A stretch of DNA of 64,000 nt. Source: an uncultured Roseburia sp. (lineage in GTDB: Bacteria > Bacillota > Clostridia > Lachnospirales > Lachnospiraceae). The stretch is taken from assembly GCA_900542495.1 (NCBI GenBank), contig UQNW01000013.1, positions 1 through 64,000 on the forward strand. Reading direction: 5' to 3'. Positions 6,658 through 15,643 of this stretch are shown piece after piece. Position 1 is the first letter of the stretch. Every line of letters starts with the position of its first letter. Position numbers and translations under genes: made by a program. The notes beneath the pieces were generated by a model. It had not been told where the DNA came from, made no database searches, and was given only the letters and a program-made list of their open reading frames with translations.

Positions 6658-8757
6658 TTACATCATTTTCGTATCTTCCATACGTTCCTCAACGAAGTGG
6701 TTCATCTTCATAAACGGTTTTCTCACAAATAAACCAATGATCAGCGCAGCAATTGCAAATACTGCAAGCTGGCTCATATACATCCAGTAATCATTCTCAT
6801 ACATACCGCCAATCGTCTCACGCATCGCATTGATCGCATATGGGAATGGGAAATATTTGTAAATGTTCTGATTAAACTGTGGCAGGATCTCAATCGGATA
6901 AGTTCCACTTGAACCTGCGATCTGGATTACCATTACAACGACTACAAACGCTTTTCCGACATCGCCAAAGGAAACGGTCAATGTGTAAATCAGCAGGTTA
7001 AATGTGAAGCTTGTAAATGCCGCCACAATGTAAAACATAAATGGTTCCAGACATTGTACTTTAAGGAGATAGAGATCTCCAATGACAACGATTGCTGCCT
7101 GTAACTGTCCTAACACAAAGAACAGTAAAAATCTTCCAAAATATCTCTGGTAAGCTTTTGCACCTGCAAACTTCTGGTCTTCCACCTGAACTTTGACCAG
7201 GGCGACCAAAATAACTGCACCTACCCAGAGTGCAAGTATTGTATAGAACGGAGTTACGGAGGAGCCATAATTTTCAACCGGATATACACGTTCTGTATTG
7301 ATAGTCACAGGAGCCGCAAAAAATTCGCCCATAACCTCCGGATCTGTCGATAAAATCCGGATAAACTGATCATATTTTTCTCCGTCTTCCACCGCATTTA
7401 ATTCTGATAAAATTGTATTTAAATCTTCTTTGGCAGAACTGATGATTTCCTTTAGAGTATTAAAGCTTCCATTGGAACTGCTTACGGTATTTCCAAGACT
7501 GCTCAATGCCACTCCTGTTCCTGCAAGTCCCTTGTTCATGCTGTTTAACGAAGCAACCATATTATTATAAGCTGCTGAAATGCTTGCTTTCATAGATGCA
7601 ACATCTGCCTGGAGCTGTTTTTCTACGATTGGCATAACCGCATCGATCAGATTTGCAGCCGCTTTGATCGCAGTGTGATCGCCAGTAATGACATTGTTAA
7701 GATCACCCATCTGATTCTGTAAAACACCCTGCACTGCATTTGTTGTCTGTTCAATACTGTCTAACAATTTAATAAAATCATCTTTATTACTGCTGTCCGG
7801 AATCAGATCACTCTGTAAAAGCTGTTTTAACAGTTCAATCTGCTGTGTGGAATTTGATACGTTATTTGCTGCGTTGGCAATTTCTTCCGCTGTCGGGAGT
7901 TCTTTTGCCAAAGTGGTATTGACTTCCTGCAAATGTGTATGGATATTCTGATATACCTGATCCATCTGCGACTGTAAAGTCGTGATCGTCTGCTGTGCAT
8001 CTGTTTTTGCTTTATTTACCTGTGCAACACCGTTATTCAATTTACCGGAAGCACCGGAAACCTCTCCACTTGCAGTTTTCAGATTAGAAGCAAGTGTTGC
8101 ATTGCAGGACATCAGATTATCAATCGTTACAAGATAGTCATCCAGATTTTTATCAACAGAATCCAGCTTATCAATAATTTTCTTGATATACTGTGTCTTT
8201 TGTGCATCATCGGCAAGTTCATTCATGCTTTCCATGACAGTAGCCACTGCAACATTTACAAATTCCTCATTAATGCTTGACTCCAAAGTTCCCTTTGCTG
8301 TATCTGTGATCTTCGATGCAATCGGATTTTTCTTTTCATTTTCATAATATGTAACAGAAGGATGTACCAGATCATTGTCTGCAAATCCGTACATGCTCTC
8401 ACTGAAGTTCTCACCAATGACAATTGCAGCATAATATTCTCCGCTGTAAACACCGTCGATCGCTTCATCTTCGGTTTTCACGAACTGCCAGCCAATCTTG
8501 TCGTTCTCTTTCAAATTATCTAAGACCGTGTCACCCATGACAACAAATTCGCCGTCACTCTTGGTATATCCCTCATCCACGGAAACAACCGCAACCGGAA
8601 TCGTTCCTGTATTACTGTATGGATCCCAGTTGGAATAAATATTAAACCATGCATACAGGGACGGAAGTACACAGATTGCAAGTGCGATCAAAAGTGCCAG
8701 CTTATTTCGCCATAGTCCCTTCACATCATTCTTGAAAATCCTAAAAATAGTCCTCAT
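6658..8757 (-). CDS. YhgE/Pip-family membrane protein (first copy of the operon)
   Basis: A 699-residue protein with the same plan as the gene at 4353. An N-terminal helix is followed by YAWFNIYSNWDPY, then an outside domain with long predicted coiled coils (about 40-490; Asn/Ser/Gln rich). About six C-terminal helices start near FYTILALWVGAVILVALV. AGGAG lies 9 bases before the ATG at 8757. Paralogy with the 583-residue protein is visible at both termini (YAWFNI...SNW near the N-terminus, APFYTVLALWVG versus TPFYTILALWVG near the C-terminus), while the middles differ in length. Known relatives are phage receptors (Pip) or parts of secretion machines (EsaA/YueB). No ESX/WXG100 or FtsK/SpoIIIE gene lies nearby. 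Confidence 0.87.
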   Translation of the reverse strand: MRTIFRIFKNDVKGLWRNKLALLIALAICVLPSLYAWFNIYSNWDPYSNTGTIPVAVVSVDEGYTKSDGEFVVMGDTVLDNLKENDKIGWQFVKTEDEAIDGVYSGEYYAAIVIGENFSESMYGFADNDLVHPSVTYYENEKKNPIASKITDTAKGTLESSINEEFVNVAVATVMESMNELADDAQKTQYIKKIIDKLDSVDKNLDDYLVTIDNLMSCNATLASNLKTASGEVSGASGKLNNGVAQVNKAKTDAQQTITTLQSQMDQVYQNIHTHLQEVNTTLAKELPTAEEIANAANNVSNSTQQIELLKQLLQSDLIPDSSNKDDFIKLLDSIEQTTNAVQGVLQNQMGDLNNVITGDHTAIKAAANLIDAVMPIVEKQLQADVASMKASISAAYNNMVASLNSMNKGLAGTGVALSSLGNTVSSSNGSFNTLKEIISSAKEDLNTILSELNAVEDGEKYDQFIRILSTDPEVMGEFFAAPVTINTERVYPVENYGSSVTPFYTILALWVGAVILVALVKVQVEDQKFAGAKAYQRYFGRFLLFFVLGQLQAAIVVIGDLYLLKVQCLEPFMFYIVAAFTSFTFNLLIYTLTVSFGDVGKAFVVVVMVIQIAGSSGTYPIEILPQFNQNIYKYFPFPYAINAMRETIGGMYENDYWMYMSQLAVFAIAALIIGLFVRKPFMKMNHFVEERMEDTKMM

Positions 8758-9061
8758 TCTCTCGTACTCCTGAAATAAATCTCATTTATGGTTTCAACAT
8801 TTTTTAGCACAATTTGTTATTGAAACACATTTTTTCCATAAAACAGATATTATTATAACGTTATTTCATAGATTTTGAAACATACAATTTCCTTTTTTTG
8901 TAATTATTTGCTATGTGTTTGTGAAACTCGGATTTGCATATGTAAATTAATTTAAAATGAACAAGAGCAATGAAAACATATAACGTTACTATGCTTTCAC
9001 TGCTCCTGTCTATTTCCATACTATAATTTCATCCTTCTGCAAGCTGGGCAGCTATCTGTTT
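8758..9061. promoter_or_regulatory. 304-base intergenic region upstream of the Pip operon
   Basis: Very AT-rich. A TATAAT on the minus strand (8857-8852) with a weak TTTCAA 17 bases upstream could be the Pip operon promoter. The right part holds the terminator of the gene at 9062 (listed separately). No open frame was found. Confidence 0.35.
8965..9005 (-). terminator. Terminator of the repeat-rich membrane protein gene
   Basis: GAGCAATGAAA and TTTCACTGCTC pair across a loop that contains ATAACGTTA. On the minus strand the stem is followed by a T-rich stretch, 57 bases after the stop of the gene at 9062. Confidence 0.5.
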
Positions 9062-10204
9062 TTATTGATAATAAGTAAGATCAAAGTAGGTAATTCCACA
9101 CGCATCATTTACTTCAAAATCAATGTATTTATTATAATCCTCAGAATTATAGGTATAGCTGTTATACTCATCAGATTCATATACATCTTCGCATTCGCCC
9201 ATAATACCTACTGCTGTCTGCTCATCTGTTCCGATCATAAGACCGCCACTGACGGACATCACCGGGAATTTATCTACCTGATCAAATCCATAGCAGGTAT
9301 CTAAAGAAAATGCATAAATCTCACATTCTGTAATGTCTTTTGCTGCATCATCAAGATTCACAAAACCTACTTTTACTGTTACATCCGGATAATCCGGGTT
9401 CTCTAACTCAATGGTCTCATAAATCTGATCCCCAGAATTCATCACGTAACCATCTTCGTAACCATAATCCGCTATATCAAACGTCCATCCGTTCGCTGCG
9501 ATCTCGCTGTATGCAAATGGAAGGGAATACTCATGTCCGTCAAAGAAAAACGACATATCCTCCCATGTTCCGTCCATTGGCTCTGCATCTACAACCGGTC
9601 TGTCCTCGGAAGTATCCGGAAGTGTTGCGGCTTCGGAATCATGATTGAAGATGTCCTCAGCCTGATCTCCGTCATCATCCGCTGCATAATAATCGCTTGT
9701 CACGCCTGTGTCTATTTTACTGGAGCCACTCGAACTTCCACCGACCAGCGTTGAAACCGTCAATGCAATAATTGTGAAGATCAACATAATTCCAAATAGA
9801 ATAAGACCCATAAACAACTGTCCTCTTGCCCAGTTTTTTCGGATTGCGTCTTTTGGATTCTTTCCGACCAGCCAGATAATATACATAACAATATTTACAA
9901 TCGGAATGTTCATCAATAAATAAGTCAGCATCCACTGTCCGACACTCATCTGCGGCACAAGTTCCTGCTGATTTTCCATCCCGGACTGATACTGTGGCTG
10001 ATTGTTATAGCCATATGTATTTTGCGTACCGCCGTAACTGTTTTGTGTACCTCCATAGTTGTTTTCACTGCCGTATGAATTCTGGGTATTTCCGTATGTG
10101 GTCTGCGTTTCCCCATATGCAGTCTGGGTGCTTCCGTAAATGTTCTGGCTTGTGCCATATTCATTCTGAGAATTTTCGTTCTGTTCGTTAAAATTATCAC
10201 TCAT
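9062..10204 (-). CDS. Membrane protein with Gln/Tyr/Gly repeat N-terminus
   Basis: A 380-residue protein of no recognised function. Residues about 15-75 are a low-complexity tract of about eight heptad-like units (YGSTQT, YGETQT, YGNTQN, YGGTQN). Two membrane helices follow (about 88-112 and 128-150), separated by the basic loop GKNPKDAIRKNWARGQ, as in DUF4190-type proteins. Then come a Ser/Asp-rich linker and an outside C-terminal domain of about 200 acidic residues. The repeats are on the cytosolic side if the loop is positive-inside. It is a single gene with its own terminator. The repeat tract resembles prion-like or condensate-forming tracts; that is inference. Confidence 0.75.
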   Translation of the reverse strand: MSDNFNEQNENSQNEYGTSQNIYGSTQTAYGETQTTYGNTQNSYGSENNYGGTQNSYGGTQNTYGYNNQPQYQSGMENQQELVPQMSVGQWMLTYLLMNIPIVNIVMYIIWLVGKNPKDAIRKNWARGQLFMGLILFGIMLIFTIIALTVSTLVGGSSSGSSKIDTGVTSDYYAADDDGDQAEDIFNHDSEAATLPDTSEDRPVVDAEPMDGTWEDMSFFFDGHEYSLPFAYSEIAANGWTFDIADYGYEDGYVMNSGDQIYETIELENPDYPDVTVKVGFVNLDDAAKDITECEIYAFSLDTCYGFDQVDKFPVMSVSGGLMIGTDEQTAVGIMGECEDVYESDEYNSYTYNSEDYNKYIDFEVNDACGITYFDLTYYQ

Positions 10205-10308
10205 AACTCTTTTCTCCTCCTACGTGTATATAACGTTTACAACTTTATCGTAGCAGATTACAAAAGTATATGCAATAGAAAGATTTTACTATGAATCATA
10301 AGATACGC

Positions 10309-10826
10309 TTATAAATCCGTTTTTTCTCTCTGTATCTCATATTCTGGATTCAACAACAAACATTTACTTCTGAAAAAAGCTTTTATTTTCTCAGAATGAT
10401 TCGTTTCATAAAAATCAACCAGTAATTTTTTAAAGTGATCGATTTCATCATACGGAATGGAAAAAATACCAATATCATTCTCCATCATAATTTTATTACA
10501 CATCAACTGTGCTACCCTTTTGTTTCCTTCCAGAAACATCTGTGTTCTTGCAACAAAGCAGAACATTTCAAGTGCAGCTTCTAACTTGTCAGTCATTTGA
10601 TTGATTCGATCCAAGGTTTCAACGATCATTCCTTCATGTGGAAGTACCATGCTCTTTTCATATTCACAATGAATAAAACTTCATCTCGTCTTGTCTGAAC
10701 CGGTAGATTAGAGAGGATTTTCTCTGTGTTTGGAAAGGTTGTTCCAAGTCCCTCAATTCCTGCACTTTTCCAGATAGAATCAACTAATTGCCGCTTTCCA
10801 AGGGAAATAGATAAATTATTCATCAT
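10309..10826 (-). pseudogene. Broken Fic-family gene
   Basis: Two overlapping frames carry the two halves of one Fic-like protein. The N-terminal part (10826-10626) ends ...VLFIVNMKRAWYF. The C-terminal part (10650-10309) begins at PHEGMIVETLDRINQM and holds the Fic core TQMFLEGNKRVAQL, a variant of HPFxxGNGR with His replaced by Gln and NGR by NKR. The join shifts frame, and the missing stretch between the halves suggests an internal deletion of some tens of codons. The size of the deletion is inference. An active Fic protein would AMPylate a target; this copy should be inactive. Its upstream region carries five copies of an AAGTCCACATT motif. Confidence 0.75.
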
Positions 10827-10840
10827 CCTACCTCTATAAT

Positions 10841-10873
10841 AGAAAAGCCATGGGAAAAACCCATAGCTTCTCT
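10841..10873. repeat. Stem-loop upstream of the Fic remnant
   Basis: AAGCCATGGG and CCCATAGCTT pair around AAAAA with one mismatch. The design resembles the terminator at 11006-11036, whose loop is also GGGAAAAA-type. Confidence 0.35.
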
Positions 10874-10885
10874 AGTAAGTAGAGT

Positions 10886-10988
10886 AAGTCCACATTTTCA
10901 AGGACATATTTCAAGTCCACATTTGATTTGAATGTGGACTTGGTGTGGACTTGATAACCGTGTCGGAAGTCCACATTTATTTTTAACA
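10886..10988. repeat. Five copies of an 11-12 bp motif AAGTCCACATTT
   Basis: Direct copies lie at 10886-10897, 10913-10924 and 10977-10988; inverted copies at 10931-10941 (AATGTGGACTT) and 10943-10952 (GTGTGGACTT). The cluster lies between the start of the broken Fic gene and the terminator of the gene at 11054. This fits an operator array for a lost autoregulator, or the relic of a small repeat element. The 64-codon minus-strand frame across it is built from the repeats and is not taken as a gene. Confidence 0.6.
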
Positions 10989-11005
10989 TAAAAAAGAGGA
11001 CTCTT

Positions 11006-11036
11006 GGGAAAAATCCAAAAGTCCTCAAAATCCTTA
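11006..11036 (-). terminator. Terminator of the GGGtGRT operon
   Basis: GAGGACT-C-TTGG and CCAA-A-AGTCCTC form a strong stem. On the minus strand it is followed by TTTTTTATG. It begins 17 bases after the stop at 11054. Confidence 0.8.
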
Positions 11037-11053
11037 TAATTCAATAATTTTAT

Positions 11054-12064
11054 TTAGAATTTACCAGCTTTGTGAGCTTCCTCAACACTTACAGCTACAG
11101 CAACAGTAGCACCTACCATTGGGTTATTTCCCATACCGATAAGTCCCATCATCTCTACGTGAGCTGGTACGGAAGAAGATCCTGCGAACTGTGCATCAGA
11201 ATGCATACGTCCCATAGTATCTGTCATACCGTAAGAAGCTGGACCTGCAGCCATGTTATCTGGGTGAAGTGTACGTCCTGTACCACCGCCGGATGCTACG
11301 GAGAAGTATTTCTTGCCCTGCTCGATACATTCTTTCTTGTATGTACCTGCTACTGGATGCTGGAAACGTGTTGGGTTTGTAGAGTTACCTGTGATAGATA
11401 CACCTACGTTCTCATGATGCATGATTGCAACACCTTCCTGAACATCATCAGCACCGTAACATTTTACAGTTGCACGAAGTCCGTTAGAATATGGTTTCTC
11501 ATATACAACATTTAATTTTGCTTCTTTGTAATCATACTGTGTCTCAACGAATGTAAATCCATTGATACGGGAAATGATCTGTGCAGCGTCTTTTCCTAAA
11601 CCGTTTAAGATAACTCTTAATGGTTTCTGACGTACTTTGTTTGCTTTCTCAGCGATACCGATTGCACCTTCAGCAGCTGCGAAAGACTCATGTCCTGCTA
11701 AGAAGCAGAAGCACTCTGTCTCTTCCTCTAATAACATTTTACCAAGGTTACCATGTCCTAAACCTACTTTTCTGTGGTCAGCAACAGAACCTGGGATACA
11801 GAATGCCTGAAGACCTTCACCGATTGCTGCAGCAGCATCAGCGGCTCTTGTACATCCTTTTTTAATTGCGATTGCAGCACCTACAGTGTAAGCCCAGCAA
11901 GCGTTCTCAAAACAGATAGGCTGGATTTTCTTTACCTGATCATAAACATCAAGTCCAGCATCTTTTGTAATTTTTTCAGCTTCTTCGATAGAGCTGATAC
12001 CATAGCTGTTTAATACAGCATTGATCTGGTCAATTCTTCTTTCATATCCTTCAAATAATGCCAT
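11054..12064 (-). CDS. GGGtGRT-family protein
   Basis: A 336-residue protein of the conserved Clostridia family named for the GGGTGRT motif, seen here in SVASGGGTGRTLHPDN (about residue 265). The family's chemistry is unknown to me. Features seen are CFENACWAY near residue 53, CIPGSVADHRKVGLGHGN, a CFCFLAGHESF segment and a C-terminal Gly/Met-rich SSVPAHVEMMGLIGMGNNPMVG. Conserved Cys and His suggest metal or cofactor binding. The start at 12064 has AAGGAGACG upstream; a longer frame to 12118 overlaps the preceding gene. It lies 19 bases after the NifU-like gene and shares its transcript, which implies a joint role. No signal peptide is seen. Confidence 0.85.
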   Translation of the reverse strand: MALFEGYERRIDQINAVLNSYGISSIEEAEKITKDAGLDVYDQVKKIQPICFENACWAYTVGAAIAIKKGCTRAADAAAAIGEGLQAFCIPGSVADHRKVGLGHGNLGKMLLEEETECFCFLAGHESFAAAEGAIGIAEKANKVRQKPLRVILNGLGKDAAQIISRINGFTFVETQYDYKEAKLNVVYEKPYSNGLRATVKCYGADDVQEGVAIMHHENVGVSITGNSTNPTRFQHPVAGTYKKECIEQGKKYFSVASGGGTGRTLHPDNMAAGPASYGMTDTMGRMHSDAQFAGSSSVPAHVEMMGLIGMGNNPMVGATVAVAVSVEEAHKAGKF

Positions 12065-12083
12065 TTTCGTTCGTCTCCTTTCC

Positions 12084-12776
12084 TTACTCTTCTCTTGGGT
12101 CGATGATCTTAACAGCATCTGCTACACGACCATACTGTCCTTTTGCTTTTTCCCATGCTGTGTTAGGGTCATCACCTTTTTTGATGAAGTCAGTCATTTT
12201 TCCAAGAGAAACGAACTGATATCCGATAACTTCGTTGTTCTCGTCAAGAGCGATACCTGTTACATAGCCTTCTGCCATTTCAAGGTAACGAACACCTTTT
12301 TCTTTTGTTGCGTACATTGTACCAACCTGGGAACGAAGTCCTTTTCCTAAATCTTCAAGACCAGCACCTACTGCTAATCCGTCATCAGAGAATGCACTCT
12401 GTGTACGTCCGTAAACGATCTGTAAGAATAATTCTCTCATAGCTGTGTTGATCGCATCACAAACTAAGTCTGTATTCAAAGCTTCCAGGATTGTTTTTCC
12501 CTGTAAAACTTCTGCTGCCATAGCTGCAGAATGAGTCATACCGGAACATCCGATTGTCTCAACCAAAGCTTCTTCAATGATACCATTCTTTACATTTAAT
12601 GAAAGCTTACAGGCACCCTGCTGTGGTGCACACCAGCCTACACCGTGTGTAAATCCTGAGATATCTTCAATTTTTTTAGAGTGAACCCATTTTCCTTCTT
12701 CTGGAATTGGAGCTGGTTCATGTTTTGCGCCTTTTGCTACTGGGCACATGTTTTCGACTTCCTTAGTGTAAATCAT
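12084..12776 (-). CDS. NifU/IscU-like iron-sulfur scaffold protein
   Basis: A 230-residue protein with NifU_N-like features. GWCAPQQGACKLSL resembles the first scaffold-cysteine region. ETIGCSGMTHSAAMAAEVLQGKT matches the second (as in FGCGSAIASSSLATEMVKGK). The third HCS-type cysteine is not evident; that region reads VYGRTQSAFSDDGLAVG. So it may bind a cluster differently from classic IscU, or act on a partner protein. AAAGGAGA lies before the ATG at 12776; the frame extends 12 codons upstream without support. It is first in an operon with the GGGtGRT gene. No iscS/sufS, sufBCD or nifS lies nearby. Confidence 0.8.
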   Translation of the reverse strand: MIYTKEVENMCPVAKGAKHEPAPIPEEGKWVHSKKIEDISGFTHGVGWCAPQQGACKLSLNVKNGIIEEALVETIGCSGMTHSAAMAAEVLQGKTILEALNTDLVCDAINTAMRELFLQIVYGRTQSAFSDDGLAVGAGLEDLGKGLRSQVGTMYATKEKGVRYLEMAEGYVTGIALDENNEVIGYQFVSLGKMTDFIKKGDDPNTAWEKAKGQYGRVADAVKIIDPREE

Positions 12777-12924
12777 TTTAAGTCTCCTTTCACATATAAA
12801 TAGATATGTCATCTGCTAAACATTGTTAGATGCTTAACATACTCCAAACATTTTCGCACATTTTTTTCATTTTCACAAGTAGAAACCATAAAATTTATGT
12901 ACTTTTTTGTAAAATCTGAAAAAA

Positions 12925-13596
12925 TTACTGTTTCTCAACGATCTCGTTTTTATTCTTATAAATAGAGTTTGCAGGAACGACACCGCGTACCATCGACAAC
13001 GGATAAACATTGCTGTGGCTTCCGATCACCGTACCAGGATTTAAGACTGAATTACATCCTACTTCCACAAAATCTCCTAACATTGCGCCGAATTTCTTCA
13101 AACCGGTTGCGATTTCTTCGCCTGTGGATTTATCTTTAACTACTACTAACGTCTTATCTGATTTAACGTTTGAAGTAATAGAACCTGCACCCATATGGGA
13201 TTTGTATCCCAGAATAGAATCTCCTACATAATTATAGTGTGGCACCTGTACAGAATTGAAAATAATATCGTTTTTCAACTCGGTAGAGTTTCCGACAACA
13301 GAGCCTTTTCCGACAATAGCACTTCCTCTTACAAATGCGCAGTGACGAACCTCTGCCTCCTCATCAATGATGAGCGGTCCATTTAAGCAGGCAGTCGGTG
13401 CAACCTTTGCACTTTTGGCAACCCAGATGTCCTCGCCGCGTTTTTCAAACTTTTCAGGATCTAATGTCGGTCCTAATTTTTTGATAAATTCACTGATTCC
13501 TTTTAATGCTTCCCACGGATAAGTAAACTGCTCTAAATATTCTTTCGCAATTGTCTCATTCAGATCATACAAATTACTAATTTTTGCGTTTTCCAT
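12925..13596 (-). CDS. Left-handed beta-helix (hexapeptide-repeat) protein, GlmU/UDP-GlcNAc pyrophosphorylase-like
   Basis: A 223-residue protein. The N-terminal helical stretch (about 1-60) precedes hexapeptide-repeat coils (AKVAPTACLNGPLIIDEEAEV, VGKGSVVGNSTELKN, YVGDSILGYKSHMGAGSIT), the trimeric left-handed beta-helix of acyl- and nucleotidyl-sugar transferases. GYKSHMGAGSITSN resembles the GlmU C-terminal site. No N-terminal pyrophosphorylase domain (GxGTRM) is present, so acetyl-CoA-dependent transfer is more likely than uridylyl transfer. The exact substrate is unknown. The start at 13596 has GGAAAAGG upstream; the longer frame to 13638 lacks a site. It is a single minus-strand gene. 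Confidence 0.75.
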   Translation of the reverse strand: MENAKISNLYDLNETIAKEYLEQFTYPWEALKGISEFIKKLGPTLDPEKFEKRGEDIWVAKSAKVAPTACLNGPLIIDEEAEVRHCAFVRGSAIVGKGSVVGNSTELKNDIIFNSVQVPHYNYVGDSILGYKSHMGAGSITSNVKSDKTLVVVKDKSTGEEIATGLKKFGAMLGDFVEVGCNSVLNPGTVIGSHSNVYPLSMVRGVVPANSIYKNKNEIVEKQ

Positions 13597-13731
13597 TTCC
13601 TTTTCCTTCCTGTCTGAACACTTCCATAAATATTCCACACAATCATCATTCCGTACCTTTATTCTTCCAACACTTCATGATTGCCTGCGCCTTTTCATTA
13701 TAAACACATAAAACTGATTATTCAAGAAAAA

Positions 13732-13756
13732 AGAGCCACAGACTTTGCTGTGACTC
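13732..13756 (-). terminator. Terminator of the chemoreceptor gene
   Basis: AGAGCCACAG and CTGTGACTCT pair with one mismatch. On the minus strand the stem runs into TTTTTTCTTG. It lies 55 bases after the stop at 13811. Confidence 0.75.
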
Positions 13757-13810
13757 TCTCTCATTCTTACTGTTCACACATACCTCGTTCCAGTAACTTA
13801 TCGTTCTTTA

Positions 13811-15520
13811 TTACTTCTGTTCTCTCAATGTGAACTGTCTTACAAGGTTATCAAGTGTTTCAGCCTGTGCTGACAATTCTTCACTGGTAGCAGAAGTTTC
13901 CTGTGCCATAGCGGAGTTGGACTGAACAACTTCGGAAATCTGGTTGACTCCCTGCTCTGCCTGCTCCATAGCCGTTGCCTGAGACTGTGAGTTTTCACTT
14001 AAGGACTTGGATGTATCTGCAATATCATTAATTCCTTTGATCACTTCGTCTAATGTCTCTGAAACCAAAGCAACCGCTTTATTTCCTTCTTCGACGTCAT
14101 GGATAGAACCCTCGATCAGTTCTCTTGTGGAAACTGCCGAAGCCGCACTCTGTTCTGCAAGTTTACGGATCTGGTCAGCAACAACTGCAAATCCCTTTCC
14201 TGCCTCACCTGCACGTGCTGCCTCGATGGAAGCATTCAAAGATAACAGGTTTGTCTGGCTTGCGATATCCTCCAGTTCGGAAATGATATTCTCAATCTTC
14301 ATGGAAGACTCGCTGATACGCTGCATAGCTTCCACCATTGCGTGCATCTGCTCACGGCTGTGATCCGCATCATCTGCATATTTTCTTGCATCAGCATGGG
14401 ACTTTTGAAGATTCTCTGCTGTGTGTTCTACGTTGGCAGTGATATCAGCAATGGTTGCCTGAAGCTCTTCGACTGCCCCGGCCTGTTCCGTAGCGCCTTC
14501 TGCCAGAGACTGTGCAGCCTCTGCCATATTGCCGGAACCTAAGGATACCTGTTCTGCCGTCTCCTCTACCTGACGGAGAGATTCATTGATCTTGCGGTTC
14601 ATGTTGCGTAATCCGACAAGAAGATCATTGAATTTTCCGGTGTATATTTCTTCATGCTCTGTTGCGATAGCAAAATTACCATCTGCCATCTCATTTAAGA
14701 GTTTTCCGCTGTCAGAGATGATCATATTCAGCTTATCCGCCATCTGTCTTGCTGTCTCGATCATTTCTGCAACTTCGTCCTTCGCATCATGCTCTGGGAA
14801 TTCACTGTCAAGATCCCCTTCCGCAAATGTTTTCAGACGTTCTGATATAGCTGTCAGTGGTTTTGAAATTCCGTCTGCGATCTGATTTCCAAATCTTCTG
14901 CCAATCATAATGGAAAGAATTATCACTGCGATTATAATGATCACAACAATAATCTCCATCACTGCCAGAATTGATTCTGTCTGATCCCCTTTCTGGACAC
15001 AGATATCCATCAGATTCTTCAGATCATTGTAAACAGTCTCATACAGTGGCTTGAGTTCTTTAGTTGCCCTATCCTGTGCTTCCTTGCTGCTGGCTTCATC
15101 TGTCGTGGCTCCGGTTTCGATCATTTCATCAGAAAGTTCCCAATATCCATCCAGATCAGCAAGAATCTGATTATACGCATCTCTTGTGGCTTTTGTCACC
15201 ATGCTCTTTTCAATCTCGGCAAGGTATGTATTAAATGAATCCTGTTTTACGTAATAATCCTCTTTTAATTCTTTGATAATACCTTCCTCATCATAACCGA
15301 TTGCACCCCTCAGATCACTCCGCGCATCTGCAAACACTGTCATTGCCTTCCCGATATCTCCCTGGGAGAATCCATAATTGGTAAGTGCATTGTTATACAT
15401 CCTTGTCATAATTAATAGCGCACCGATTCCTACGATTGCCGATATACTTGCAATAAAAACAACCTGCAGGTAACTCTTAGACAGCTTTTCGCGAATTTTT
15501 AAATCCTGGCCCTTTTTCAT
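13811..15520 (-). CDS. Methyl-accepting chemotaxis protein
   Basis: A 569-residue transmembrane chemoreceptor. TM1 is near 18-40. An outside four-helix-bundle-type sensor covers about 40-185, and TM2 about 188-210 (MEIIVVIIIIAVIILSIMIG). A HAMP domain (about 212-265) is followed by a second HAMP-like unit (NEMADGNFAIA). The C-terminal signalling hairpin contains the conserved tip IASQTNLLSLNASIEAARAGEAGKGFAVVADQIR (given in family form). It signals to CheA/CheW, which are not in the window. The start at 15520 (MKKGQDLK) has AAGGAG 8 bases upstream. The ligand is unknown. Confidence 0.93.
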   Translation of the reverse strand: MKKGQDLKIREKLSKSYLQVVFIASISAIVGIGALLIMTRMYNNALTNYGFSQGDIGKAMTVFADARSDLRGAIGYDEEGIIKELKEDYYVKQDSFNTYLAEIEKSMVTKATRDAYNQILADLDGYWELSDEMIETGATTDEASSKEAQDRATKELKPLYETVYNDLKNLMDICVQKGDQTESILAVMEIIVVIIIIAVIILSIMIGRRFGNQIADGISKPLTAISERLKTFAEGDLDSEFPEHDAKDEVAEMIETARQMADKLNMIISDSGKLLNEMADGNFAIATEHEEIYTGKFNDLLVGLRNMNRKINESLRQVEETAEQVSLGSGNMAEAAQSLAEGATEQAGAVEELQATIADITANVEHTAENLQKSHADARKYADDADHSREQMHAMVEAMQRISESSMKIENIISELEDIASQTNLLSLNASIEAARAGEAGKGFAVVADQIRKLAEQSAASAVSTRELIEGSIHDVEEGNKAVALVSETLDEVIKGINDIADTSKSLSENSQSQATAMEQAEQGVNQISEVVQSNSAMAQETSATSEELSAQAETLDNLVRQFTLREQK

Positions 15521-15643
15521 CCTCATGTCTCCTTCGTATTTATTTTTGTACGCACATATCTCAATGTACCGTACCACTGTATATAAGCATAACCCTGTAC
15601 CCGACAAAAATCAATAAATTTTGTCAAATTTTTTACATTTTAT

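Noticed and set aside
10834..11028. 64-codon minus-strand frame
   Set aside because: It is made of the AAGTCCACATT repeats and the terminator stem.
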